A DNA stretch of 12,825 nucleotides from an uncultured Ruminococcus sp. (GCA_902766115.1 CACXCL010000024.1:1-12825); one strand, 5' to 3'. Counted from the stretch's first letter, positions 1 to 7,389 are shown. A program made the numbers and translations. Notes: generated from the letters alone by a model not told the origin.

Positions 1-58
1 AAACCGCAAATTCAAACCTCCGGCAAGCGGAAGTTATACACCCGCGGAAAGGGAAACC

Positions 59-1435
59 ATGAAAAACGAAAAGATCCCCTACAAAATCTATCTCGATGAG
101 AAAGAGATCCCGAGGCAGTGGTATAACGTCCGCGCGGACATGAAGAACAAACCCGCGCCGATCCTGAACCCGGGAACTCTGAAGCCCATGACGGTGGATG
201 AGCTGTCCGCGGTGTTCTGCCGCGAGCTGGCCGCGCAGGAGCTCGACAACGATACTCCGTACATCGACATTCCGGAAGAGATTTGCGACTTTTACAAGAT
301 GTACAGACCGTCTCCCCTGGTCCGTGCGTACTATCTGGAAAAAGAACTCGATACCCCGGCGCACATCTATTACAAATTCGAGGGAAACAACACCTCGGGG
401 AGCCACAAGCTCAACTCCGCCATCGCCCAGGCGTATTACGCCAAGAAGCAGGGACTGAAGGGCGTCACCACCGAGACCGGAGCCGGTCAGTGGGGCACCG
501 CGCTGTCCATGGCGTGTTCTTACTTCGGACTTGACTGCAAGGTCTATATGGTCAAGGTCTCCTACGAGCAGAAGCCCTTCCGCCGTGAGGTCATGCGCAC
601 CTTCGGCGCAGACGTGACCCCGTCCCCGTCAATGGAAACGCAGATCGGACGCAAGATCAACGAGGAGTTCCCCGGCACCGGCGGTTCTCTCGGCTGCGCC
701 ATTTCCGAGGCGGTGGAAAAAGCCGTTACCTCCGACGGATACAGATACGTCCTCGGCTCCGTTTTGTCCCAGGTGCTCCTGCACCAGTCGGTCATAGGAC
801 TTGAGACCAAAACAGCGCTGGACAAATACGGCGTCAAGGCCGATATCATCATCGGCTGCGCCGGAGGCGGATCGAACCTCGGCGGTCTTATCTCGCCCTT
901 TGTCGGACAGATGCTCCGGGGAGAGGCCGATTATCAGATCATCGCCGTCGAGCCGGCGTCCTGCCCCAGCCTCACCCGCGGCAAGTACGTCTACGACTTC
1001 TGCGACACCGGAAAGGTGTGCCCGCTGGCGAAGATGTACACTCTCGGCCACGACTTCATCCCGTCGCCGAACCACGCCGGCGGCCTCAGATACCACGGCA
1101 TGAGCTCCATTCTGTCTCAGCTTTACGACGACGGCTACCTGCAGGCAAGGAGCGTTGAGCAGACCAGCGTCTTTGAGGCGGCGGTCCGTTTCGCCAGAGT
1201 CGAAGGAATCCTTCCGGCTCCGGAAAGCTCCCACGCCATCAAGGTGGCTATCGACGAGGCGCTGAAGTGCCGCGAGACCGGCGAGGAGAAGAACATCGTC
1301 TTCGGTCTCACCGGTACCGGATACTTCGATTTGGTCGCATACCAGAAGTACAACGACGGCGAAATGTCCGACTACATCCCCACCGACGAAGACCTCGAAA
1401 AAGGCTTCGCTACGATTCCCGAAGTCAATATCTGA
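59..1435 (+). CDS. trpB: TrpB2-type tryptophan synthase beta chain (PLP-dependent)
   Basis: This 458-residue protein matches the TrpB2 branch of tryptophan synthase beta subunits, which join indole and L-serine (or, in some members, O-phosphoserine) to make L-tryptophan in the cytoplasm using pyridoxal phosphate. Visible landmarks are the PLP lysine K117 in GSHKLNS, the ETGAGQWG segment at 139-146 (W is typical of TrpB2, where classical TrpB has H), and the phosphate-binding GGGSN loop at 269-273. Length and the roughly 80-residue N-terminal extension before the substrate domain also fit TrpB2. The ATG at 59 follows a modest GGAAAGGG ribosome site. No trpA or other trp gene lies nearby, so it may salvage free indole; that is inference. 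The promoter must lie left of the window or in the first 58 bases, where none is obvious. The family call is secure; the in vivo substrate is less so. Confidence 0.93.
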   Translation: MKNEKIPYKIYLDEKEIPRQWYNVRADMKNKPAPILNPGTLKPMTVDELSAVFCRELAAQELDNDTPYIDIPEEICDFYKMYRPSPLVRAYYLEKELDTPAHIYYKFEGNNTSGSHKLNSAIAQAYYAKKQGLKGVTTETGAGQWGTALSMACSYFGLDCKVYMVKVSYEQKPFRREVMRTFGADVTPSPSMETQIGRKINEEFPGTGGSLGCAISEAVEKAVTSDGYRYVLGSVLSQVLLHQSVIGLETKTALDKYGVKADIIIGCAGGGSNLGGLISPFVGQMLRGEADYQIIAVEPASCPSLTRGKYVYDFCDTGKVCPLAKMYTLGHDFIPSPNHAGGLRYHGMSSILSQLYDDGYLQARSVEQTSVFEAAVRFARVEGILPAPESSHAIKVAIDEALKCRETGEEKNIVFGLTGTGYFDLVAYQKYNDGEMSDYIPTDEDLEKGFATIPEVNI

Positions 1436-1445
1436 GCAAAAAGCT

Positions 1446-1482
1446 CCCGCCTCCGTTTTCATTGACGGAGGCGGGACGTTTT
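1446..1482. terminator. Bidirectional intrinsic terminator between trpB and hydF
   Basis: A perfect 11-bp stem pairs CCCGCCTCCGT (1446-1456) with ACGGAGGCGGG (1465-1475) around an 8-nt loop. On the plus strand it is followed by a short T-rich tail (cgtttta). On the minus strand the stem is followed by GCTTTTTGC. It sits 10 nt after the trpB stop and just past the hydF stop, so it can end both convergent transcripts. Confidence 0.88.
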
Positions 1483-1486
1483 ATCC

Positions 1487-2668
1487 TCAAATTTCGTTCA
1501 GGAGTTCTGGAAAAGGCGACAAGCTTCTTTTTAAAATCCCTTTCATAAATGCGATTGCTACCCCGTAGTTCGTGAAGCACACTCCCTGCCTCACGGCTGT
1601 TTTCATGCGGTGGATCATCTCCCGCTCGTTAAGCATACAACCTCCGCAGTGGAGTACCAGAGCGTATTCCCTGAGATCTTCCGGAAAAGTTCCTCCGGAT
1701 GTGAATCGGATCTCCGTGTCGATTCCGGAAAACATTTTTATCATCCCGGGCAGCTTCACCGAGCCTATGTCATTACACTGCCTGTGATGGGTACAACCCT
1801 CGGAAATAAGGATCTTGTCTCCGTTATGGAGCGAGCCGAGTTTTTTTACTCCCTTCACCGCCTCAGTGAGAAACCCCTTGTGACGCGCCATAAGGATGGA
1901 AAACGACGTCAGGCGAACGGACTCAGGCGTCGCCTCGGCGACCTTCCCGAAGACCTGACTGTCGCAGATGACGAGCGACGGCGAGGGATATTTCTCAAGA
2001 AAACCGGCATACTCCGTATCGCGCACGGCGAGAGCGGCGCATCCGGCGTCCAGCAGCTCCCGTATGGTCTGCTGCTGCGGCAGGATCAGCCGTCCCTTCG
2101 GCGCCGCCTTGTCGATGGGGATCACAAGGACCACCGTTGAGCCCGGATCCACAAGGTCGCTCACGACGGGATACGGCGACTGCTCGTCCGGTTTCAAAGC
2201 GGCGAGAGCTTCCTTCAGCTCGTTTATACCTTCGCCGGTGGCGGAACTGACGGAGAGCCCGTCGCCCGCGCCGTGAAGATCCGATTTTGCATAAACGGTG
2301 ATGTACGGGATCCCTCTTTCCTCGAAAAGAGCGATCAACTCCCGCTCCGTGCTGCCGATCCCGGCCACAGCGTCGGTCACGATAACGGCGATATCCGTTT
2401 TTCTGAGTATTTGTTTCGTCTTTTCGACCCGGAGCGATCCGAGCTCTCCCTCGTCGTCGTAGCCGGGGGTGTCGATCATCATCACGGGGCCGAGAGGCAG
2501 AAGCTCCATCGCCTTGTAGACCGGATCCGTGGTCGTCCCGCTCACGGGAGACACGACTGCGAGATCCTGCCCCGTAACGGCGTTCACAAGACTCGATTTT
2601 CCCGCGTTCCGCCTGCCGAAAAAGGCGATATGGACCCGCTCCGAAGACGGGGTGGTGTTAAGTCCCAT
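1487..2668 (-). CDS. hydF: [FeFe]-hydrogenase H-cluster maturation GTPase HydF
   Basis: HydF is the scaffold on which the 2Fe subcluster of [FeFe] hydrogenase is assembled before delivery to the apo-enzyme. The 393-residue product has an N-terminal Ras-like GTPase domain (about 10-165) with P-loop GRRNAGKS (18-25) and G3 DTPG (66-69), then a middle dimerisation region, then a C-terminal iron-sulfur domain. The FeS ligands fit the HydF CxH...HCxxC pattern: C292, H294, H340, C341 and C344. The G4 motif reads AKSD (127-130) instead of the usual NKxD, which is odd. The start is the ATG at 2668, preceded by AGGAGG 11 nt away. It lies 22 nt behind hydG and is almost certainly co-transcribed. Neither hydE nor a hydrogenase structural gene is in the window. 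Confidence 0.96.
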   Translation of the reverse strand: MGLNTTPSSERVHIAFFGRRNAGKSSLVNAVTGQDLAVVSPVSGTTTDPVYKAMELLPLGPVMMIDTPGYDDEGELGSLRVEKTKQILRKTDIAVIVTDAVAGIGSTERELIALFEERGIPYITVYAKSDLHGAGDGLSVSSATGEGINELKEALAALKPDEQSPYPVVSDLVDPGSTVVLVIPIDKAAPKGRLILPQQQTIRELLDAGCAALAVRDTEYAGFLEKYPSPSLVICDSQVFGKVAEATPESVRLTSFSILMARHKGFLTEAVKGVKKLGSLHNGDKILISEGCTHHRQCNDIGSVKLPGMIKMFSGIDTEIRFTSGGTFPEDLREYALVLHCGGCMLNEREMIHRMKTAVRQGVCFTNYGVAIAFMKGILKRSLSPFPELLNEI

Positions 2669-2690
2669 AGGTCTGCGGCCTCCTGATACG

Positions 2691-4136
2691 TCAGAATCTG
2701 AAATCTCTCTCTCCCGCGCCTATCTTTTCGAGATTGTCGCGGCAGATCTTCTTCACTTTCTCGTTCGGTATCTTCTCGAGCTCGCGCGCGATCATCGCCT
2801 CGCCCACGCGCCTCGTCTCCTCGCTGGCGTAGTCGCAGAGGAATTCCTTCAGCGTCATCAAAGCGTTGGGATGACAGCAGTTGAGTATCTGTCCCGATTT
2901 GCAAAGGCTCATGAACCTGTCGCCGGTACGTCCCTCCCTGTAGCACGCGGTGCAGAAGGAGGGAATATGTCCGTTCTCCATGAGCCAGCGGACCACCTCG
3001 TCCAGCGTCCTCTGGTCGGACACGTCGAACTGCTCCGTATCGGTGGGTCTCTCCTCCTCGGTGTAGCCTCCTACGGAGGTGCGGGAGGCTCCGCTGATCT
3101 GGGACACGCCGAGAGGGAGAACTTTTTCCCGCACGGCCTGTGATTCTCTGGTGGAGATTATCATCCCCGTGTAGGGGACCGCCACTCTGATAAGGGCACA
3201 GATCTTTGCGAAAATATCGTCGCTGATGCCGTTGTCGAAGGCGGAGGGGTCGATCCCCTCGGCGCGTTTGATCCGCGGCACGCTGATGGTGTGGGGACCC
3301 ACGCCGTGGACGGCCTCCAGATGCTCCGCGTGCATCAGGAGCCCGGCGAATTCGTATCTGTAGAGCTCAAGCCCGAACAGGACCCCGAGCCCCACGTCGT
3401 CGATACCGCCCTCCATGGCGCGGTCCATGGCCTCCGTGTGGTAGTTGTAGTTGTGCTTCGGTCCCGTGGGATGGAGCTTTTCGTAGCTCTCCTTGTGGTA
3501 CGTCTCCTGGAAGAGGATATACGTGCCGATCCCGGCGTCCTTCAGCTTTCTGTAGTTCTCCACCGTGGTGGCAGCGATATTCACGTTCACCCGGCGGATG
3601 GCGCCGTTTTTGTGTTTGATGGAATAAATGGTTTTGATACAATCGAGGATGTATTCGATGGGGTTGTTCACCGGGTCCTCACCCGCCTCGATGGCGAGGC
3701 GTTTGTGACCCATGTCCTGGAGCGCGATGACCTCGTCCCGCACCTCGTCCTGAGTCAGTTTCTTCCTCGCAATACCGCCGTTTCCTCTGTGGTAAGGGCA
3801 GTAAACGCATCCGTTCACGCAGTAGTTCGACAGATAGAGCGGCGCGAACATGACGATCCTGTTGCCGTAGAAAGCGTCCTTGATCTCACCGGCAAGGCGG
3901 AATACCTTTTTCTCCACCTCCGGATCCTCGCATGCAAGCAGGACCGAAGCCTCACGGTGGGTCAGCCCCCGGCAGACCGTTCCTCTTTCTGTTTTCTGTG
4001 GTTTTGCTTTTTCGAGGATTTCGCTTATAAGATCCATGTTGTCCTTGTTCTCGTCCGCGTATTTCAGCGTTTCGAGGATTTCCCCGTGGTTTATGAATTC
4101 GTCTGCTGTGAGAGATTTGGGATCGTATCTGTACAT
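2691..4136 (-). CDS. hydG: [FeFe]-hydrogenase maturation radical SAM tyrosine lyase HydG
   Basis: HydG cleaves L-tyrosine by radical SAM chemistry to p-cresol and dehydroglycine, giving the CO and cyanide ligands of the H-cluster. The 481-residue product has the expected length. The SAM-cluster motif CVNGCVYC gives C106, C110 and C113 (CX3CX2C). The second, C-terminal cluster motif CX2CX22C is present as C395, C398 and C421, and separates HydG from the related tyrosine lyase ThiH. The start ATG at 4136 is preceded by an AAGAAGGAA ribosome site. It is the first gene of the hydG-hydF operon and lies behind a long structured leader with an internal terminator, so expression is probably conditional. 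No key residue appears to be missing. Confidence 0.96.
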   Translation of the reverse strand: MYRYDPKSLTADEFINHGEILETLKYADENKDNMDLISEILEKAKPQKTERGTVCRGLTHREASVLLACEDPEVEKKVFRLAGEIKDAFYGNRIVMFAPLYLSNYCVNGCVYCPYHRGNGGIARKKLTQDEVRDEVIALQDMGHKRLAIEAGEDPVNNPIEYILDCIKTIYSIKHKNGAIRRVNVNIAATTVENYRKLKDAGIGTYILFQETYHKESYEKLHPTGPKHNYNYHTEAMDRAMEGGIDDVGLGVLFGLELYRYEFAGLLMHAEHLEAVHGVGPHTISVPRIKRAEGIDPSAFDNGISDDIFAKICALIRVAVPYTGMIISTRESQAVREKVLPLGVSQISGASRTSVGGYTEEERPTDTEQFDVSDQRTLDEVVRWLMENGHIPSFCTACYREGRTGDRFMSLCKSGQILNCCHPNALMTLKEFLCDYASEETRRVGEAMIARELEKIPNEKVKKICRDNLEKIGAGERDFRF

Positions 4137-4291
4137 GGTATTCCTTCTTTCTTTGAATCAGACTCCGCGCTTCGCAGAAAAAACAGCCGGACGCTCTCAT
4201 CCGGCTGTGACTGTGATCGTGTAAAGGCGTGCCGCCCCCGCTTTCGTCAGTCTTTGGGCTCAGAACTTCTTTGCCGTCAGATGCTCAGCGC
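4137..4291 (-). promoter_or_regulatory. Structured hydGF 5' leader with candidate attenuator
   Basis: From a predicted start near 4291, the hydG transcript would carry about 155 nt of untranslated leader. Hairpins visible in the RNA sense are: a possible GGC/GCC-closed hairpin from 4275 to about 4257; a stem pairing GACUG (4252-4248) with CAGUC (4213-4209); and within that stem a GGCG-gca-CGCC hairpin (4236-4226). The GACUG/CAGUC stem abuts the 5' arm of an intrinsic terminator directly. CUGACG occurs twice, near 4280 and 4250. Aptamer-like domain, terminator, then gene is the usual plan of a transcriptional riboswitch or attenuator. I compared it from memory with common classes (TPP, FMN, SAM-I, cobalamin, T-box, glycine, c-di-GMP, M-box, ZTP, fluoride) and saw none of their signature boxes, so the ligand is unknown. 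An independent small RNA ending at the terminator is the alternative. Confidence 0.55.
4178..4208 (-). terminator. Intrinsic terminator inside the hydG leader (attenuator)
   Basis: On the minus strand ACAGCCGGA (4208-4200) pairs perfectly with TCCGGCTGT (4191-4183) across an 8-nt loop, and the 3' arm runs into six T residues. It points towards hydG and ends about 41 nt before its start codon. No minus-strand gene upstream needs terminating, because the next gene on that side is on the plus strand. It therefore most likely controls read-through into hydG. Confidence 0.82.
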
Positions 4292-4297
4292 TTTATT

Positions 4298-4326
4298 ATT
4301 ATAATATACTTTGCTCCTTTTGTCAA
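4298..4326 (-). promoter_or_regulatory. Perfect-consensus sigma-A promoter of hydGF
   Basis: Read on the minus strand, TTGACA (4326-4321) and TATAAT (4303-4298) are separated by exactly 17 bp. Both hexamers match the sigma-70/sigma-A consensus at every position. The predicted transcription start is near 4291. A promoter this strong fits regulation acting after initiation, at the downstream terminator. Confidence 0.88.
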
Positions 4327-4372
4327 TCCCCCTTTATGTCGCCTCGGGAACGGAGTCACATCATGTTCTCAC

Positions 4373-4391
4373 ACCGGGAGCGACTTCCGGT
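4373..4391. repeat. Small inverted repeat between divergent promoters
   Basis: ACCGGGAG (4373-4380) can pair with CTTCCGGT (4384-4391), eight pairs with one G-T, around a 3-nt loop. It lies between the hydG and acetyltransferase promoters, with no T-run on either side, so it is not an intrinsic terminator. It might be an operator half-site pair or may mean nothing. The rest of 4327-4457 shows no gene or motif that I recognise. Confidence 0.3.
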
Positions 4392-4457
4392 CCCGCCGCT
4401 TCATTTTCTTTGAGAATCTGCCTGACGGAAAAAATGACGCAATATGGCTCCTGATTA

Positions 4458-4486
4458 TTGTCACGGCAATCAAAATGTGATAAAAT
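4458..4486 (+). promoter_or_regulatory. Sigma-A promoter for the acetyltransferase-led gene run
   Basis: TTGTCA (4458-4463) and TAAAAT (4481-4486) are 17 bp apart, with a TG at 4478-4479 giving an extended -10. Transcription would begin near 4493 and leave a leader of about 33 nt before the ATG at 4526. This could drive the whole plus-strand run down to purA. Confidence 0.72.
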
Positions 4487-4525
4487 ATTATGGGTCTTTT
4501 TTTGAAAAAAGGAGCGTGCTTCACG

Positions 4526-5122
4526 ATGAACAGAGATCTCGTCCGAAGATACTTTACCTCACCGCCTGTTCTTGAGACGGAAAGACTCGTTCTTCGCCGT
4601 ATGAAAAGATCGGACGCCGACGACATGTTCGAGTACGCTTCCGACCCGGAGGTGACCCGCTATCTTCTGTGGGAACCCCACGCGGATCCCCGTCAGACGG
4701 CTCGGTATCTCGCTTTTATACAGTCCCGGTACAAAAGCGGGGAATTCTTCGACTGGGCGGTGACCGACAAACGGACCGGTAAAATGATCGGCACCTGCGG
4801 GTTCACCCGGTTCAATTTCGAAGCCGACTCCGCCGAGATCGGCTATGTGCTGAATCCCCGTTTCTGGCATATCGGGATCGCCCCCGAGGCGGTGCGCCGG
4901 GTCATTCGTTTCGGTTTCACGGAACTGTCCCTTCACCGTATCGAGGCGAAATACATGTGCGGAAACGAGGACAGCAGACGCGTAATGGAAAAGGTGGGCA
5001 TGAGATTCGAGGGGATAAGCCGGGATTCCATGTTCGTCAAAGGGAAATACGTTTCCGTGGGCACCTGCGCCGTTCTGGCGGACGAGTTTTTCGGCCGTCG
5101 GAGCGGGTCGTTTGCGGAATAA
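4526..5122 (+). CDS. GNAT-family N-acetyltransferase (RimJ/RimL type)
   Basis: The 198-residue product has the shape of the RimJ/RimL-like GNAT group, which transfers acetyl from acetyl-CoA to amines such as protein N-termini, amino acids or antibiotics. Landmarks are the opening ETERLVLRRM (18-27), the DPEVTRYL segment (40-47), a central beta strand giving SAEIGYVL (102-109), the acetyl-CoA region FWHIGIAPEA (113-122), and the late NEDSRRVMEKVGM helix (147-159). The acetyl-CoA loop reads HIGIA where family members more often have G-x-G-x-A. I prefer the ATG at 4526, which has a GGAG ribosome site 11 nt upstream; an in-frame ATG at 4490 would sit on the predicted transcription start and add a poor extension. 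It begins a tightly packed same-strand series. The substrate cannot be told from sequence. Confidence 0.88.
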   Translation: MNRDLVRRYFTSPPVLETERLVLRRMKRSDADDMFEYASDPEVTRYLLWEPHADPRQTARYLAFIQSRYKSGEFFDWAVTDKRTGKMIGTCGFTRFNFEADSAEIGYVLNPRFWHIGIAPEAVRRVIRFGFTELSLHRIEAKYMCGNEDSRRVMEKVGMRFEGISRDSMFVKGKYVSVGTCAVLADEFFGRRSGSFAE

Positions 5123-5177
5123 CCCGTAACGGACGTTCATATCATCAAATCGAAAGCTTCCGCAGGAGGTGTTTTTG

Positions 5178-5945
5178 ATGATAGTCGACCGTAACAGTGC
5201 GTTCGTCAGGACAGTGGGACTCATTCTCTTCGGGATCATTTTTTTCACGTCCTCCGTGACTTTGGGAGCCGTTTCCGCCGGGATCGGCAGAGGTAGACGG
5301 ACGGGGCAGACTGCTCCGGCTTACGCTGCGGCTGAGGACAGGAAGACCGGAATAGTCATCGACGCGGGACACGGGGGCGAGGACGGAGGAGCCTCCGGCG
5401 CGGACGGCACGGTCGAGAAGGACGTCAACCTGGCTATAGCGACAGATATGGATTCGCTTGCCACGCTGCTCGGCATCCCCTCCGTTATGACAAGGCGCGA
5501 AGACAGGCTTCTCTACGACAAATACGGCGAGTCCGACGACTACACGGGCAAAAAGAAGTCCCTTGATCTTAAAAACCGGCTGAGGTCCGCAGACGAGGCG
5601 GACGCGAGACTGTTCCTGTCGATCCACACCAACAAGTTCCCCGATCCGTCGGTACACGGACTTCAGGTATGGTTTTCTCCGAACGATCCGGCGAGCCCCG
5701 GCGCCGCGGGATTGATACAGGATTATCTCAACACTCATTTTCAGCCGGAAGGGACAAAATCCACGAAGGCGGCGACCTCGGCGATCTACCTGCTCCATAA
5801 TATCAAGACTCCGGCGGTACTGGTCGAATGCGGGTTCTTATCAAACGTCGAAGAGCTCGAAAAGCTGAAAACAGACAGCTATCGCGCGGACGTGGCGTGC
5901 GTTATCATGTCATCCGTCGCCGAGTATCTCGCCGGTAACGAATAG
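5178..5945 (+). CDS. cwlD: N-acetylmuramoyl-L-alanine amidase, CwlD-like (Amidase_3)
   Basis: This zinc amidase cuts the bond between N-acetylmuramic acid and L-alanine of peptidoglycan. In spore formers CwlD acts with PdaA to make muramic-delta-lactam in spore cortex. The 255-residue product has a hydrophobic N-terminal segment (about 13-35) that would export or anchor it, a short linker, then the Amidase_3 domain from about 57. Expected zinc ligands are H65 (DAGHGGEDGG), E80 and H150 (SIHTNK), with catalytic E217 in VECGFLSN. The single short catalytic domain, without SH3 or SPOR repeats, resembles CwlD more than autolysins. The ATG at 5178 has AGGAGG 8 nt upstream; a GTG at 5169 would overlap that site, so it is rejected. 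It lies 55 nt after the acetyltransferase and 37 nt before radA. The amidase call is firm; the CwlD name is likely but not proven. Confidence 0.88.
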   Translation: MIVDRNSAFVRTVGLILFGIIFFTSSVTLGAVSAGIGRGRRTGQTAPAYAAAEDRKTGIVIDAGHGGEDGGASGADGTVEKDVNLAIATDMDSLATLLGIPSVMTRREDRLLYDKYGESDDYTGKKKSLDLKNRLRSADEADARLFLSIHTNKFPDPSVHGLQVWFSPNDPASPGAAGLIQDYLNTHFQPEGTKSTKAATSAIYLLHNIKTPAVLVECGFLSNVEELEKLKTDSYRADVACVIMSSVAEYLAGNE

Positions 5946-5982
5946 AATACGAAAGACAAAAGAAAAGAAAAGGAAGAGAAAG

Positions 5983-7389
5983 ATGAAGGGTCCTAAAACG
6001 GTCTACACCTGCACAGAGTGCGATTACCAAAGCCCGAAATGGCTCGGAAAATGCCCCTCATGCGGAGCGTGGAACTCCTTCACGGAGGAGACCTACGCCG
6101 AGAAGAGAACGACTCCGGGAGCCTCCGCCGTGACCGCGGACAAGGCGGAGCCGTTTCGTGACATGGCGATCCCCGAATACATGAGATCGACCACCGGGAT
6201 CGACGAATTCGACCGGGTCCTCGGAAGCGGCCTCGTGGTGGGATCGGCGATCCTCGTGGCAGGCGAGCCGGGGATCGGAAAATCGACGCTCCTGATGCAG
6301 CTCTGCGGGAAAATGGGAGACGACCATACGATAATGTACGTCTCGGGAGAGGAATCCCGGGCGCAGCTCAAGATGCGCGCCGGGCGTCTCGGCGTGGATC
6401 CGGAAAAGCTTTTCGTTCAGAACGAAGTCTTCCTCGATTCGATCGTAAAAGAGTACGAGAGGATCTCTCCTGAGATCCTGATAATAGATTCCATACAGAC
6501 GCTGTACACGTCCGCGGCGACGTCCGCTCCCGGAAGCGTCACCCAGGTGCGGGAATGCACCTCCGCTCTGATCGGGCGGATCAAGGCAGACGGGACGTCG
6601 CTGATCATCGTGGGGCACGTTAATAAAGAGGGCGGCATCGCGGGGCCCAAGGTGCTTGAACACATGGTGGACGCCGTGATCTCGTTCGAGGGGGACAGAA
6701 GCTCGCCGAGCCGCATAGTCCGCGCTGTCAAGAACAGATTCGGAAGCACCAACGAGATCGGCGTGTTCGAAATGACCGGCCACGGTCTCGAATGTGTGCC
6801 GAATCCCTCCGAAATGCTTCTTGAGGGAAGACCGGAGGGCGTCTCCGGGAGCTGCGCCGCGTGCATTCTTGAGGGTACGCGCCCCATCATCGCGGAAATT
6901 CAGGCTCTTGTCACTCCCACCGTTTTCCCGTCTCCCAGAAGGACGGCGAACGGTATAGATTATAACCGGATGTGCCTTCTCCTTGCCGTCATTGAAAAAC
7001 GGCTCGGACTGAGGTTCTCCTCCTGCGACGTTTACATGAACGTGGTGGGAGGAATGAGGATCGACGATCCGGCGGCCGACTCTGCCATCGTCCTGGCGCT
7101 GATCTCATCGCTCAAGGATGTGCCCGTGCCGAACGATCTTATCGCCATGGGCGAGATAGGGCTTTCGGGCGAGCTCCGTTCCGTACCGTCGGCGGAGCAG
7201 AGGATCAACGAGGCGTCCCGCCTCGGCTTTTCCACCATCGCGCTCCCGAAAAAGCAGATCAAGGGCAAGAGGGCGGGCTCCTCGGAGCTTGTGGGCATGA
7301 ACGGTATATACGACGCCCTCTCGCTCCTCGCCAAGTCGCAGAAAAAGAAAGAAAAACTACCCGAAAGGCAGGACGGAATAAATGAATGA
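5983..7389 (+). CDS. radA: DNA repair protein RadA (Sms)
   Basis: RadA is a RecA-like ATPase and branch-migration helicase that helps process recombination intermediates. The 468-residue product has the full domain set. These are an N-terminal four-cysteine zinc finger (C10, C13, C24, C27), Walker A GEPGIGKST (94-102), Walker B LIIDS (166-170), the RadA-specific KNRFG motif (250-254), and a C-terminal Lon-protease-like domain (about 275-450). The start ATG follows a purine-rich GGAAGAG site. Its 3' end overlaps purB by 8 nt, so the two are very likely translated from one message. In many Bacillota radA neighbours clpC, disA or gltX; here it sits between a cell-wall amidase and purine genes. 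Nothing is missing or truncated. Confidence 0.97.
   Translation: MKGPKTVYTCTECDYQSPKWLGKCPSCGAWNSFTEETYAEKRTTPGASAVTADKAEPFRDMAIPEYMRSTTGIDEFDRVLGSGLVVGSAILVAGEPGIGKSTLLMQLCGKMGDDHTIMYVSGEESRAQLKMRAGRLGVDPEKLFVQNEVFLDSIVKEYERISPEILIIDSIQTLYTSAATSAPGSVTQVRECTSALIGRIKADGTSLIIVGHVNKEGGIAGPKVLEHMVDAVISFEGDRSSPSRIVRAVKNRFGSTNEIGVFEMTGHGLECVPNPSEMLLEGRPEGVSGSCAACILEGTRPIIAEIQALVTPTVFPSPRRTANGIDYNRMCLLLAVIEKRLGLRFSSCDVYMNVVGGMRIDDPAADSAIVLALISSLKDVPVPNDLIAMGEIGLSGELRSVPSAEQRINEASRLGFSTIALPKKQIKGKRAGSSELVGMNGIYDALSLLAKSQKKKEKLPERQDGINE

Noticed and set aside
629..1462. 277-codon minus-strand open frame opposite trpB
   Set aside because: It lies fully antisense to a well-supported TrpB2, has no recognisable motif and includes the terminator hairpin. 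Long antisense frames are expected in GC-rich coding sequence.
3952..4200. Cys-containing small frame starting inside the leader terminator loop (MRASGCFFCEARS)
   Set aside because: Considered as a leader peptide. It has no ribosome site, its start lies in the terminator hairpin, and it runs deep into hydG out of frame.
4240..4256. CUGACGA in the hydG leader, as in a hammerhead ribozyme core
   Set aside because: The matching GAAA element and the three-stem arrangement could not be found.
3291..4304. 337-codon plus-strand open frame opposite hydG
   Set aside because: It is antisense to HydG, with biased V/R/H-rich composition and no domain. It also runs through the hydGF promoter and leader.
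4458..4480. TCAC...GTGA half-sites in the acetyltransferase promoter as a Crp/FNR or Rex site
   Set aside because: The arms are only 4 bp, spacing is wrong for Crp/FNR, and there is no Rex-type palindrome.
5169..5177. GTG at 5169 (or TTG at 5175) as start of the amidase
   Set aside because: The GTG overlaps the AGGAGG ribosome site. The ATG at 5178 has ideal 8-nt spacing.
4559..5248. 229-codon minus-strand open frame opposite the acetyltransferase
   Set aside because: It mirrors the GNAT gene, has no motif and no ribosome site.
6058..6783. 241-codon minus-strand open frame opposite radA
   Set aside because: It is a shadow of RadA with H/R-rich composition and no domain.
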